Counted from the first letter of the stretch, positions 1-13,191 are shown. The stretch: DNA of 64,000 bases from Pseudoscleropodium purum (GCA_963969395.1 OZ017803.1:15872001-15936000), one strand, 5' to 3'. Notes: generated by a model not told the origin, from the letters alone. Numbers and translations: made by a program.

Positions 1-2539
1 AAATATCCATGATATCTACAATGTCCTAAATCCATTAAAGACCAAAGTTTCAAACTTTAAACAATGAATAATGTAAATGTCTCTAAATACACATATTTCA
101 AATATATTACAAAGGAATGTTTAGTTTTTATTATATTTATTCAAACTTGTAATTGTTTAATTACATGAACTCATAATCTTTGATCTTGTATGTAAAATCT
201 TGTACATCCATAATATTGTGTTTTAAAATTATGGTCTTAAACAAAAAAGTTAGGAAACTGCATAATATAACTATGTTAAATTGTTTTTAATAATGAAGTT
301 CAATTCTTAAGTCTCCACTATTCTATCAAGTACTTTTTGTTGTAATAGAATCTCAAATCTTGTTCACCATCAAACCAATAAAAGTATGCTTGGTACTATT
401 AGAGAGTCATTGACAAGTGTGTGTTGGGAGCAAATGCCATGCAATTTCAGTGTGCCATGCAATTTCAATGTGCCTTGCAATGTGAAAAGTGGAAGATATT
501 GTACTTCTAGGATTTTCCACCTGAAATTAGAAAAAAAATGAAAGTCTCAAAAATTATTGAAAAGTAAAACATTGCAATTGTGGTGAAATCAAATGATAAG
601 CTAGTTGGTTTTACAATCTAGTGCATGAAGGGTTCATTGAAGGTGATTCATTAATAATGTTACGAGGAACATTCAAACTTTGGTAGCAACCACCACTTGG
701 AGGATTGTGAATTGAACAAAGATTTTGTAACTCATTTATAGATAAGTTCCAAATTATATATGCCCTAACTAAATCAATAAAACATGATTTAGAACAAAAT
801 AAAATAAGAAATTTACTTTCCAATAATTTTAAATATAATATTCTTTAAAGAAATTCAAGAAGATGAAAGAAAAAAATTGTCATACAAAGTTATTTATATT
901 GTGTAAAAAATCAAGACAAACAATAATAAACATCATGATATAATTGGTGTACATTTTGAGCTCACACCAAGAAAAATTTGGTATAACAAGTTCAAAAGTT
1001 GTGGATTTTAAGTTTTTAAGATGCTACTTTAAAAGAGTCACAAAAATCATAATTTTAACAATTTTGAAAAAAATATGGAATAGAAAGTAGATTATTGGAG
1101 CAACATTTTTTTAGTTACTCTTAAAGATTATTTAAAATCTAGAAAAATGAAGGTTTGATTTTTCAAATGCCCCTCAGACTTGCCAATTCTTTTGATAGTT
1201 AATGTGTTCAAGAATTCATTTGGCTTAAAATGGTCAACAATTTCATCATTCCTTTATCCAAAAAAACACTACAAAGGAATGCTGTCATTTTTTGTCAATA
1301 AAAAAAACAACTTTTTCTATCAATTTTTTTTCAATTAGGACATTTTTCTATCTATTTAGACATGATTTTCTTGTAGTGAAAGGTGTGTGTGTCAATGTGT
1401 GTAATCCACCCTAGTTCAAATGTTTTTCAAAAACTGAATATTTAACTTTGTAAAAATGGGCTTAAGCCCATCTTCAATTTGGTGGTGGAGATTGTTTGAT
1501 CATGGTTGAAACTTAGATGTACATTTTGAATAGGATGGCATTGGTAAAAAGTCAAGAAGTATAACAATGTGTTACTTTCTAAATGGCCACAAAACATTCC
1601 AAAAATCAAATTATCAATTCAAAAATGTGAAATTTGTCTAGCCAACCACCCCTTTTGAAGATACTAGTGGAAATTGGGGTCCGGTAGACTAGGGAAATTA
1701 CTACAAAAAGATCCACTTGTAGGCAAGTTTGTCATGTGGGTCTTTTCATGGGTCATTTCTCTAGTTTGGGCGGCCTAAGTTTGTATTATGGTTGATGAAA
1801 TTGCATAAGGATTAAAAGAGACAAATTTTAATCAAATAAGAGGAAGAAAATATGGGAGGAATTTGGAGTATCCCAACCTACACATGAGTGCCCCTTACCT
1901 CTCAAAAAAATTAAGGATGAAAAAAAAAGAATAGTGTAATCATGTGATTTTGTCCTAGATAAACAACAATATTAATTTAATTGCAAACAACAACCGATTG
2001 GACCCCACATCTTCAGTCTAACCAAATCCTAACTATGTTGTGCAATGTAAATGTGGTTGTAGATAGGATTTTGAAAATTGGAATTTAGAAACCATAGTTG
2101 ATGTGGAAGTCAATGCAATAGTCTTTGTCCAAGAACATGACCAACAAAACTATTTAGTTGTAACGATTGTTTCCATTCATCAATTGGATCCAAATGGTTT
2201 GTTCTATCATTACAAGGTTAATTTATTGGCTCTAGACCATAGGAGGAGGCTTTCAATCTATAAAAGCTATTGTGAGGAAGTTTGAATAGCTACTTTAATT
2301 GATAGTTGAGCTACTTTGAAGAATAAAATAAATAAATAAATAAAAAGAGACATTGTTCTTTCATCATTGTTCTAGTTTCTTCATTCCACATTTCTAGTGC
2401 TATAGGGGTGAAGCTTCTTATAATATAACCAATAGTTTCTCAATAGTGGTTGAAGAATCACAAAAGGACGATATTGTTAACTTGTAATGTTGCAACAACC
2501 AAAAAAGGGTGATGAATGACTTTCAAGATTATTTAATGT
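1..2539. other. AT-rich DNA without recognised genes
   Basis: Apart from the CACTA-like MITE at 1267-1378 I see only short chance ORFs. One short stretch (2103-2283) reads slightly like protein (NAIVFVQEHDQQNYLVVTIV) but is isolated. A small AAAT tandem run lies near 2326-2345. Confidence 0.5.
1267..1378. mobile_element. Short CACTA-like MITE (112 bp)
   Basis: It begins CACTACAAAGG and ends TTTTCTTGTAGTG. The inverse of the latter is CACTACAAGAAAA, a common end of plant CACTA elements. AAA flanks both sides, as expected for a 3-bp duplication, though the A-rich context weakens this. Non-coding, AT-rich interior. Confidence 0.5.
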
Positions 2540-2665
2540 ACAGATTAAGAATACACCTTTTGGTCCAAAATGAGAGCCTATTTTGTGCAAAGTACATTGG
2601 TGATAGGTCTTATCCTTTTAAGATTAATCTTGTAAGGATGTTTGAGACCTCAGAGGTCCAATGGA
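2540..2665 (+). repeat. Dispersed repeat shared with 20050-20175
   Basis: Both places share the order CACCTTTTGGT / TACCTATTGGTTC, GTGATAGGTCTTATCCTTTTA / ATGATAGGGCTTATTCTTTCA, AGATTAATC / AATTAATCC and GGATG. Identity is about 70 percent by eye, in the same orientation. Probably an old transposon fragment of unknown class. Confidence 0.55.
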
Positions 2666-2699
2666 TGTTAGGGTTTTTACTATGTTCACTATAAAATAA

Positions 2700-4950
2700 A
2701 GAATGCACCTATTGGTCTAATAATTGACGCTTTGCGGTGACTACTTTGGTCATGGGTGCCACATCTTTTCAAGCTTAAGAGCATCTCTATAACTTGGGCA
2801 CAAAAGAATGGCTTGGCAAGAGGTTTTCTATGGCTAGAGTTGAATTTTCTACTAGTTAGTTAGTTTAGGTATTCTAGAGATTCGCCTCTCCAAATTTTGC
2901 TTGACACACTTTAACTCTTAAGTAGTTTTGGGGGGCACAATGTGTCCCCTAAATTCATACACAATTTATTTTCTCCAAATTCTATGATGTATTGGCTGAA
3001 CATGTAAACAACGGAATTGAAGGTCTAGGAGTCATTGATTTTCTCATATTTTCAAAAAAATATTTTGATGCTACTTATAAAAATGAAAGAGTGTTGATCA
3101 TGCTCAGGTCAATATTTGTTGAGAAATATGGGTATTGCTTCCATAGTGTATACATTCATTGATTCATTTGTCCCTTTTGTATACATCTATTGTAATCGGG
3201 GATGTCGGTTTAGGATACTTGCAACCGCCTTAGTCGCATCTACAGACCACAACCTAAGTAGGTTCAAATGGTCTTTCATTTTCCCTCTTCTTTAGTTCTC
3301 TTATTGTTGGATCTAACGAGATTTTGGATTTGGATTTTTTTATGCGTAGATTTTTGAAAGCGTCACATTCAGAGTGAGTGATTTGTTTCTTTAGGATTTT
3401 GGTTCTAAATTAGAAATGCCGGACAAGTACTTTGATTGTGATACAAAATCTAGACATTGCAGTAATGAAAGATTTCAAGTGATTTAGGAGTTGCAATCAA
3501 AATGAAAGGAAGCTACCAAATTGATGAAAGAGTAGGGATTGCATAGTTTTACTCTGCATTATATAATGTGATAACAACACCTTTTTCAGGCGCATGAGGG
3601 ATTTCCAAATAGAGAATGGCTTAGGGCATTCATGACTACTTTGAATACATTAGTGAATGGAGGTCAATCTACCTATTTTGTAAATAACACCTCTTCTTCT
3701 CAATTTTTTCCAATGAATTTTTTTGACATTGGGGTTTAGGGTCCATTGCTTCATACTAGAGTTGTTTTGAAAGCACTTTGGTGAATGACTGCGACCAAGT
3801 TTTTTTATAGATGTTTTGGTTCACAATTCTATTTTCCCTCAACCAACTTGTCCGTAGATCACTACTTCGTGAAGCCCTTGCAGCGATTGCTTCTACATAG
3901 ACTTTTAGCCTTTCAATCAGTAGAGGATTCACTCCACACAAAGAAACCATTATATGTAAAATGTCACTAAGCAAATGTAGCCTACAATAGATTTCTGAAA
4001 GGTGACAGGTAGTGTGCCTTATCATACAAGCCAAAAAAGCTCCTGTCAGTGAATACCACATGTGTGACTTTCTTACACATTATTTCTTGGCATGTGGAAT
4101 GCTCTTGTATGTAGGAATGAGATTGAGTGTATTATTGTATTACATTGTTTCTTTTATGTAGTAGTTGCTAACTATGAACGATGTTGCCATTATGAGTTCA
4201 TAAAGGCCCTGTCTTATGTGTGTAGTGCTAGTCTATTTAGAATATGGTGTAGGTCTACTATGAATGTAGTGCATCCTCTATGAATGTCTTTCCATTCTTT
4301 TTGAGCTTTGCCTTTCTCAATATTGCATTGAGAATGGTTTAGGATATTTGCACCAATTAACAAAGCTCTAGAAGAAGCTTTCAAAGAGTCTTGGTTGATT
4401 TGCGTTCACGATTTCTATTAGTCGCAGTTGTGTAGTTCCATTTCTGATCTTCTTCCTACTACCAATTTGAAAACAATTCTTTTGAATTCCAGTAAGCATT
4501 TAAGATAGAGATCTTTAGAGGAAATCTCTAATTGTGGCATGTACAATCAATTAAGAAACAATGATCATTAATTTTTTAATTATAAGAAATTAACAATAAA
4601 GATTGCAAATGGATATACTAATATTAGTTCTGTAATCATGCTTTGTTGGAGCAATGGTCAAGGGGTCGTTCTAGATTAAAGACTTGAAAGATGGAGAGCT
4701 TTTTGAATTTGTTTGCAACTCAACTAAACAATTATAAGTCCCTAAATCATTCTTAGGTCATGGGAGACTCATTTGGTTAACCCTTGCAACCAGTAGTCAT
4801 AATTGTAATTTCCAAACATACTTCTATTGTCTACAAATGTGGCCATTGACCATGGTTGGGCACATGAATGTCTTCGTAGAGGTTTAGGGGAGAGGTGTTG
4901 GTTGTGCATGTTCAATATGGAAGACTAGTGTTTTTTTTAATATTTAATGT
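2700..4950. other. AT-rich DNA, possibly further decayed transposon sequence
   Basis: Composition is close to that of the adjoining relics, and a few protein-like fragments occur (for example around 3785-3960 and 4092-4283) without continuity or recognisable motifs. No terminal repeats were found that would bound the piggyBac relic on this side. Confidence 0.35.
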
Positions 4951-4959
4951 CTTTTATTT

Positions 4960-6150
4960 TTGGATTGACTAATGATAAGGTTGATAAAGCCCAATTTCCA
5001 AAGGAATATCTTCTTGCAAATACTACCAACATTGCAAGTGCGTTAAAGCAAAAATGTTATCACAGCTAAGGGGCCAACTAGGAAAAAAACAAGCATTACC
5101 TAAAAGAGGCAAATGAAGGCTTAGTCAACAACAACAAAGGTGAAGGGGCCAAAGTTAACATAGGGTTTTTAGAAGGTCAACACACACCTTGCAATCAAAC
5201 CTCAAACCTTTTTACCACAAAAAACTAAAGCAATGACCAAAGATGAAGGAGCTTTTCAGAAATTTTTTGACACTTTATAGCATTTAGAAGAAGCATGATT
5301 TTAGGTGGAAGATTTAAAAGACAAAGGATGACAAATGGTCAATGAAGAGCAACCTGCACCAAAGTTGCAACATTCAATTTTTTCTATATCTGCAGGTGGC
5401 CATGCATAACATTCCAATACCACTGGATGTTCATGAAATCTATAGTGATTCTATGAATATTGAAGACCTCTTTCCAAACTTTAGCAACACCCACTTCTTC
5501 CCTATCAACAAACACAACTCCAACAACAATGTGTTGCAGACAAAGGGTTCAATTCTACATTTCTACAACCTCAACATGCATCATGGATGGGACTTTTGGT
5601 GAAGGCTAGCTTTCATTGGTTAGAAGCTCATTCTTTCTACACCAACAAGACTCCGATAGTGGTGACAAGCTGGGTAATAGAAAAATATTTAGAGCACCAA
5701 ACTAGAGTGCCAATATTGATTGTTGAGTTTGGAGGTGAGGAAAATGAAGTCCACATTCCAGAAGAGCATGTGTAGTTCAAATTGATTGCTAAAAAAGTGT
5801 GTTGACAAGCTTGTGTGTCACTTTGCAACATGTAGCAAGAGGCTTTGAAAATAGCCATATAGCTACCATTAGAAGTGAACTAAGTGATTTAGGAGGTGTT
5901 GGTTTAGGGTTGACTCCAGAATTAGATGATGTAAGAATTTTGTGAGCCTTATTTGAAAGGAAAGATCCCAATGGTAGAGTATCCAAGTACAATTGTCATG
6001 GTTTCTTAGAGCTTCAAAGACCAACTACTTCAATTTCAAGAGGCTTTGTATTTGAAGCACATATAGATTCATCTATCTTATTCAATGAGCTTCAACGAGC
6101 TCGAGTTGGCTTTGTAGCTACGGAGGTGTCTGATAGTTGGCCCTAAGGAT
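4960..6150 (+). pseudogene. Decayed coding stretch of unknown family upstream of the piggyBac relic
   Basis: Protein-like segments follow one another in shifting frames: FPKEYLLANTTNIASALKQK (near 5000), SFHWLEAHSFYTNKTPIVVT and LEHQTRVPILIVEFGGEENE (5600-5775), then SELSDLGGVGLGLTPELDD (5873-5930) and LELQRPTTSISRGFVFEAHI with FNELQRARVGFVATEVSDSW (6008-6145). At least one frameshift and one stop separate them. Together they would be a protein of some 380 residues. It is not part of a standard transposase and I do not recognise it. It could be a second ORF of the same element, a captured gene or an older unrelated relic. Confidence 0.5.
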
Positions 6151-6212
6151 CAAGCAATACTATACTTGTTGGAAATTGCACATTTGTTTGAGTAGACAAC
6201 AAACACGACAAC

Positions 6213-8300
6213 ATGCCCAAAGAGAAGGAGAAGGGTCTTATTGATCAAAAGACAACTAAGATGGAGGCGTCCAAAACCCAAGACTCAACACTAGCTATAC
6301 CATTTCTGAAGCCGGTTAGTTTTACATTGCTAGAATACTTTAGTGTCCATGATTTTGATTCAAATTTGAATGAGGTTTCTAAGGAGTTAGATTGGGTTTA
6401 TAGTATAGAAGAGAGTTCAATAGATGATGTCTCTAAGGACAATTCCTATGCTTGTAACGAGGGCTTTTCAAATGACCCATCATTAGGCCCTAGTGCCCTT
6501 GACTTTTACGAATGGTGTACACAATTTGATTCATACAAGGCAAGTCCCTTATATGCAGAAGAATTTGAAACATTCTATGCTACTAAAAATTGGTGTAGCC
6601 AAGAAGTATCTTTTCTTAGTAGTCAAGAGACATTTTTAGGCCCTAAACTTAGAGCAAAAGTGGTAGTCACAAGAGTGCCTACTCCTATTTCTCTTTGGCT
6701 TCAAAATGTTCTTGAAAGAATTGTCGTCTTTACAAACCTTTATATTCTTCTTCCTTGTAGTGAACATTTGTCAAGTTCAAGGGGAATGATTAGGGGGGGG
6801 GGGGGGGAGGGGAAGTCATGGGCTTTGGTGACCATCATAGAATTAAGGGCATGGTTTGTGATCTTGATTTACATGGGTTTGAAACCATTACCAGCCATTA
6901 GAAATTACCGGAATTCTATTATTCCATTGTTTCATTGTTCCATAATCCCAAGAGTAATGAGTTGCACTACGTGGGAGGCTATTTTGAGATGTCTCCACCT
7001 TATAGATACATCTTTGGTTAGTCAAACTTGCAAATTAAAAAAACCCAAAAAAAATAAGAAGGGAAAGGGTTTAAAGAAAAAAGAGAAAGTGATCACTCAA
7101 GAGTGTGAGGATGTGTCTATTTGTAGATCTAATGACAAAATAGTTGCAAAGGATCCTCGGGAAGCACAGTTGAACCATCATATTTGCTAGAGGGGATTAA
7201 AGGATTTGATGAAGATTGTTGGCCAAGACCTTTAGATCCGAGGCTCACTTTAGTAGACAAGTTAGTTTACATAAGGTGTCTTTTGGCACATTTTTGTTAG
7301 TATTTCATAATCAATATATTCCTTGGAGAGGTGTCTAACTATTGATGAACTAATAGTTCTCTATGAAGGGAAGTATTGTAGCAAATGACAACATATGGTT
7401 GATAAGCCTTGTCAATTTGGCATCAAAATTTGGTGTCTGGCTTCTACAAAGTCAAGATTTGTTTGGAATCTTGATGAGTATTTGGAAGAAGGAACATGTT
7501 GTAATTTGGGCTAGTCATTAGGGCAATCAGTAGTGCTTTGTTTAGTCTCCCAAATATACCATCGTCGTCATGTAGTTGTTGTAGATAACATTTTTTCTTC
7601 TATTCGTCTTTTTCATGACCTGATGTATTTCGGTTTTGGGGCAATTGGGGTTGTGTTAGCAAATCAAATAAGGTTGCCAAAAGACTTGGTTCAAAAAGAG
7701 CCAAATTTATCCCGAGGTAGTCTTTTCATCAAAATGCATCAATCAAGACAAATTGTAGGACTCAACTTGTATGACATTATTCTCTACAACAATGGATGCA
7801 TAGAGTCTTGGGGTGATTGTCTTGCATTGTAAGCAAAGGAAGGCAAGTCAACTTCACTACCCATCAACACTCGTGCATTTCCTATATCAAGAATTTATGC
7901 AAGGTGTCAATGTGACTAATTAGTTGTGATCAAATTTTTCAGTTCAATTGTCCACCTATAGATGGTGGCATAATTTTTTTGCTTTGTAGTAGATCAATCC
8001 ATTATAAACTTATATGTGCTTTGTAAAATAGAGATGGAGAAGTTAGGGCTCCCTACAAAGAGCCATTTGTGGTTCAATTTGTCTACTGCAAATCATTTGG
8101 TGAAGGCGAGCATTATAGAGAGGGAAACTAAAATTCAAAGAAGATGATCAATCAAATATAAGTGTAAACCTTTGAAATCAAGCCTCTAGCATTTGTGTAC
8201 ACTTTGCAAAAAAAAATAGATCCGTTGATATTGTACTAGTTGTGTACATCATTGGATGTGTGTGCCCATGTGTTTCAACTTGGAACATAGTTGAAGGGAA
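6213..8300 (+). pseudogene. Decayed piggyBac-like transposase
   Basis: The first 325 codons (6213-7190) are open and the rest is broken by stops and frameshifts. An acidic N-terminus is followed at 6832-7030 by ELRAWFVILIYMGLKPLPAI and RVMSCTTWEAILRCLHLID, the pattern of the piggyBac (DDE_Tnp_1_7) core. Next come LTIDELIVLYEGKY with the first catalytic Asp (7344-7346), and RHVVVVDNIFSS with the second (codon 7584-7586), then GAIGVVLANQIRLPKDL. The third catalytic site, normally in a GVDxxDQ motif, reads GVNVTN followed by a stop, with Asn at 7909-7911. A Cys-rich tail (8160-8290, CTLC, YCTSC, MCVPMCF) matches the C-terminal zinc-binding domain of this family. A run of 15 G (6793-6807) interrupts the N-terminal part. 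The gene is inactive. The ends of the element were not found. Confidence 0.85.
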
Positions 8301-10549
8301 AGTACTAGCTTTGGGTGACAATTTCTAAGTATCTACTTTATTCTTCGTGTGTTTAGCAAAGCTATTTGACACAATAGAGGTACATATGTACGAATCAACA
8401 TTCAACAAGTAGGAGGACATGCTAAAAGACATTGAAAAGATGGAACTACCAAGTATGTTTGGGTATGTTTGCTATGTAAGGTCAGAATCCCTTGTTTTAT
8501 TGGATTTTTTTGTTACCAGAAAGTAGTGCATGTGAAGAAGAGGTGAAGAGTCATGACAACTATAGGTGATTTTTGGCATCATTTAAGTATTTGCAGAATA
8601 TGGTGGTTTTAGCATATAATTTTTTTTTGGTACTTGACAAGATTATGCATTGCTAGTGACTACTTCTTAGGTTTGCTTCAAAATATAAGAAGGATGTAGT
8701 CTTGACTAGACAAAAAGAGGAAAAATGAGTTGAAGATGGGTCAATGCATTTTGGAGGTTTTTATTATATTATAGAAGGCTTTGTTGGAAGGGCTTAGTTT
8801 GTTGTAGGAATATAGAAGCATATATTTTAGTAGTTGAACAATGCAAGGACCAAACTTCCAGGTGAGTTGCACCCAAATTTTAGGATGTATTTTGGATGCA
8901 CAATATTACAAGAACTAATACACATAATATATATTGGTTGCAATAGGATGCTTGTAATATTTTCAAGTCTACAATACGTTTATGATAATATTTAATGTAA
9001 TTTAGGTGGTCAAGAAGATGGTAGTTGGATGAGTGACAATTTGGAAGATGTACTACTTATCCAATTTAGCTGAAATTTGTTATGACCAGCTATAAAGGTT
9101 ATTTCAAAGGAAAAGATGACTAGACTAGCTAGCCATGACTTGCGTGGAATACTTTGTCCTTCTTCTTGTCCTTATGCAAATCAAGGTCATTGTCCAGTAC
9201 TATAAAGCAAATTGGATACTTTAGATACAATGTGTGTACATAGAGTCCAAAATGAAGGAGCTTCAAACCTTGCAATATTTGCAAAATTAGCAACATGTCA
9301 CATGCATCTAGAAAGTATGTAGTGTGATTCAAGACTTAGATGCACATTCGGGCAAAAAAAAATTTGACAAGAAACCATTTTCATGCAAGGTCATACACAC
9401 CATGGATGGCATTCTATAGGCATATTGAAAGACAACCCAAACCACTTAGGAATTAAGTTGTAGGACCTAACATGTTTGACCTATTTTGTATTTGTATAGC
9501 ATTTAACATTGTTGTCGACAAAGAGACAATGTCAATAAGGAGGAACAATAAAACAATTGAATTAACTGAAATTTTCAACATCACTAGCAAAGATGTGAAT
9601 AGCGACGTCACCCACTTGACCTAGCTTATTAAGCCATCTGCCTTAGGTCCTAGGTTCTATTCTTTTGTAGGGGCTTCTTTGATGTCTATAGGTAGGGGTC
9701 AGGGATTTTTTTTCATTTTTAATGAAATGCCAATGGCGATACAAAATGTAATAATGGTACTCCAAATTTCAACATTCATCCACATATTGGATATAAAATA
9801 TCACATATTCATATATCACATATTCATAAGTTTATTTTCATCCATAATTTGGCAATTTCATCCAAGATTTTTTTAATTTGAAAACTTATGGCGATTTTCT
9901 ATCCTTTCAGTACTATTTTATTCTAAGGGATTGGTGCAAGGCCCATTATTTTGGTGCAAATTGACAATAAATTGCTAAAAAAATACACACTAATAAGGGC
10001 TTGCCTTTTGATTTGGGCCTAGTTATCAAGCATTACACAATGGGTAGAGCCATTTCCTTCCCAATGTTCATTTCCCTGTGACCTTGGAGAAATGTTCTAA
10101 GCTAGGGTGCTCTAAAGACAACCTTGTTCAAAAAGTAACCACTAACACTTAGGTACATTTTGCTTTCTTCAATTTACCAATAGTGTACATTTCATGAGAG
10201 TGGTTGCTTTCAATGATCACTACGTTTCAACTTCAAAAATTTGTAACAAATTCTACTAAGGTCCAAAAAACATGAAACAACTTGGATTAGATATCAATTC
10301 CATTTTTCTTCCTATGAATTTTTTTTGAAAATAGTTTCAAGGAGTTTAGCTTTCTCCCCAAAGCAATCAACTCTTTAAAGGTTACTTCAAGAGGAGACTA
10401 CCTTAATCCCTTTAGGATGTTCTAAAATGGCATACATGAACAAATTTCAACGAAATTTGAGGGAAATGATGTACAATTACTATTTAGTAACCCTAAAGCA
10501 TGTCTTTTTGAGGTAGGATTTTTACACAACTACTGCTTGTACCAGAAAA
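8301..10549. other. AT-rich DNA right of the piggyBac relic, no gene seen
   Basis: Only short ORFs occur. I looked for a CCC...TTAA right end of the transposon and did not find one. Near 9780-9835 CATATTCATA is repeated a few times. Confidence 0.4.
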
Positions 10550-11312
10550 AAACCATGTCCGACACAACTGACTACTATGCAACTAGTATCCTATGCAATT
10601 GTCATGCAACTAGTTTCCTCTCTATTAGCACCAAATCTAATGTAATTGTTTTATGTTGTTGTTTTACAACATTCATACATTGTTTAGTTGCAAAGTAGTC
10701 ATTCTATAGTTGCAAAAAATGACCAAGAAATAACTAGTGTCCTATGCAACTATCATGCTACTGTAAAATGACAAGTCGTTTCTTAGTTGCACACTAGTTG
10801 TCTCTTACAATAGTTGCTTTCAAAGTTCATTCCCATTTGTTTTATATCAATTGTCCCATATCAATTGTAAAGTATACCTTCAAATTGAATATATAAGACT
10901 CATAAGTTGTTATAGTCTTATACAATGAATTCAATTGATAGAATTCTTAGAAATCTACAATTTGTAGATTTCTACAAATTAATAGAAATAAAAAAGTAAT
11001 TACAATTTAAAAAAATTTTAAATCTATAAAATTGAATTTTTGAAAACTAGGAAGAAGGTAGATATGAAATTTTGAAATCTACAAATCATTGAGATTAATA
11101 TTTTAAAATCTATAAATCTACAAGTTGCAAACAAGTTGCACACATGGATGAAGTTTTTTGCATGGTGTTGGATGACAAAAAAACTTGCAACTAGTTTGCA
11201 ACTAATGCAACTTGTCCATTGCAACTACATTGTCACCTAGTTGCAAATGTCCTATGCAATTACAAAATGGGTTGCATATTGTAGTTGCAAGACCCCCAAT
11301 TTTCTTGTAGTG
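10550..11312. repeat. AT-rich stretch with many TTGCAAC/TAGTTGC words, ending in a CACTA-like terminus
   Basis: Variants of CTATGCAACTAGT and AGTTGCAA occur more than a dozen times on both strands. A palindrome lies at 10950-10980 (AATTTGTAGATTTCTACAAATT in two halves). The right edge (11298-11312) reads AATTTTCTTGTAGTG, the inverse of a CACTACAAGAAAA end. No matching left end was found, so this may be a truncated CACTA-type derivative. Confidence 0.4.
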
Positions 11313-12917
11313 TTGCAAGTGTGTTTTTCAGTTCTAAAATCAAAAGTAGTTTTGATAAAAATAAGTTTTGGCAATAAATTTGCGACTACACATAGGTGTT
11401 GATTGCTCTTAATATGAAGATTCTATTGTACCAAGACAACAAAATCAACAAAAAACAAGAAATCAACAGCAAATCATCTATTGAACTACCACATATACTT
11501 AGTATGATGTGTTTGCATTGGTTGAAGGTCAAGTATGGACTAGAAGTACTGGTAACCAAGCTAAATGTAGCTTGAACAACTATAATAGAAGCCTATGCAA
11601 TAAGATACTTCACCTGTGAGAATTTTGAAATCTTTATAAGAAATTTGAAGCTAATTCATTGACATTGAGAATCTATGAGGGTTGCAATTTATCAATTCAT
11701 TTTTGAGTTGCATCCAAACCTTTGTGATTTTTTTTGGCGAAGTCAAAGCTTATAACAAAAAATAAAAATTAAGAATGTGTTTGTTACAAAAAAAAATGTA
11801 CTACGCCCAATTTGTTACAATAAAATGAAAGATTCTAAGAGTTAGCTTGTTACAAAATTACAAAATGAATTCAAACACTATCTTGTTCCAAAAAATAAAA
11901 AAATCTAGAACCTAGGTATATAACCCCACCCCCCACCCTAAAAATAAACCCCAAAAAAACCAACTAAAACTAGCTTGTTACAAAAATATAAAATGATTCA
12001 AAGACACTACCTTATTCTAATAAAATTCCTATTTGCTAATTGACATGTAATGTTGAAGTTCACATTTTTTCTCAATGGCATGGTTGCTCCCATTTCAGAT
12101 GGAAACAATATCTTTTAAAAGAAAATGCAAAGTACAACATTTGAGCACACCTTATTTGGTAATTGATATGTAATTTTGTAGTCTAATTTTTTCTAGATGA
12201 CATGGCTACTCCCATTTTTGGTAGAAACAACAATACCCTGCAAGAGAAAATGTTGGCTACAACATTCAAGGAAATTAAGTTATGTTGTGAAATGTGGAGT
12301 CTAGAAAAGTTTTTATTAATGAAATTCATTGTTCATGATCATGAATCCTCAAAAGGTATGGGACAATTTGAAGATGAAAACTTGTTGCTTATTGTTGAGA
12401 GGAAGAAGTCCTATTCAATGTAGAACTTTAGACCTAATTTTGGTATAGTAGAATAACTTTTTCTTAAAAACTCTGAACTAAATATAGTTGAAAAATCAAG
12501 ATGAATTTCATCTCCCAAAATCCATCTGTGAGTTTGAGCCTTCAATCAAAAATTATGAACAAAATGTAGAGAGAATGTTTGAAAATGTGAAAGAAAATGT
12601 TCCTTCCAATTCCTCTTTTAATTTTGTCCAAAACTTTTGATTTAAAGTTTGAAATTTAAAATGGATTTTCAGAGATGAAATTTAGCATGATTTACCAACT
12701 TCTTCAATTCAAAGTTTTCTAAAATTTTGTATTGAATACAATTCCTACCCGTAGTATTTTGTTTTCAATTTTTTGTATTTTTTTATAATTTATATTCCAT
12801 TCTAATTTCATTTTTCTAATTTTTGTATTTTTGGTTTTTATTTTATCACCATTTAGTTGTTTGCCTAATTTGGTTATTTTATTGAATCTTGCTTAAAGTC
12901 ATTTTAGTTTAAAACCT
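11313..12917. other. AT-rich DNA, no gene seen
   Basis: TTGTTACAAAA recurs several times between 11770 and 11990. Two stretches, near 12030-12110 and 12150-12235, resemble each other (AATTGACATGTAATGTTG / AATTGATATGTAATTTTG, then GATGGAAACAATA / GGTAGAAACAACA). This is a weak local duplication about 125 bp apart. Confidence 0.4.
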
Positions 12918-13191
12918 CATTAGAAGTTTTTTGGGGCCTCTGGATGCCTACGAGTTATCATAACCTGCGAATGTAGGAAATAGGTTCGGTGCAGTGGTCC
13001 AACGTGGCCAAGACCCTGCCATGTCATTGACCAATTTTTTTTTTTAATTTTAGTTTTTTTTTGCATTTGGAGACTAATTTTTTTTTTTATGAAATTTTTT
13101 TTGATAGTGGGCCGTTCCCCTCGCTGTGAGGAACAGCTACGGAGAAACAGGCCCGAAACAGGCTTCTAAATCCCCCCAAATTCTTCTAATG
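12918..13191 (+). mobile_element. CATTAGAAG-ended MITE, copy 1 (274 bp)
   Basis: The ends are CATTAGAAG and CTTCTAATG, exact inverses, with weaker inverted similarity further in (TTTTTTGGGG against CCCCCCAAA). Flanks are CT on both sides. The interior contains GGGCCGTTCCCC and GGAACAGCTACG. It is about 80 percent alike to copy 2 at 40068 by eye. Superfamily unknown. Confidence 0.8.
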
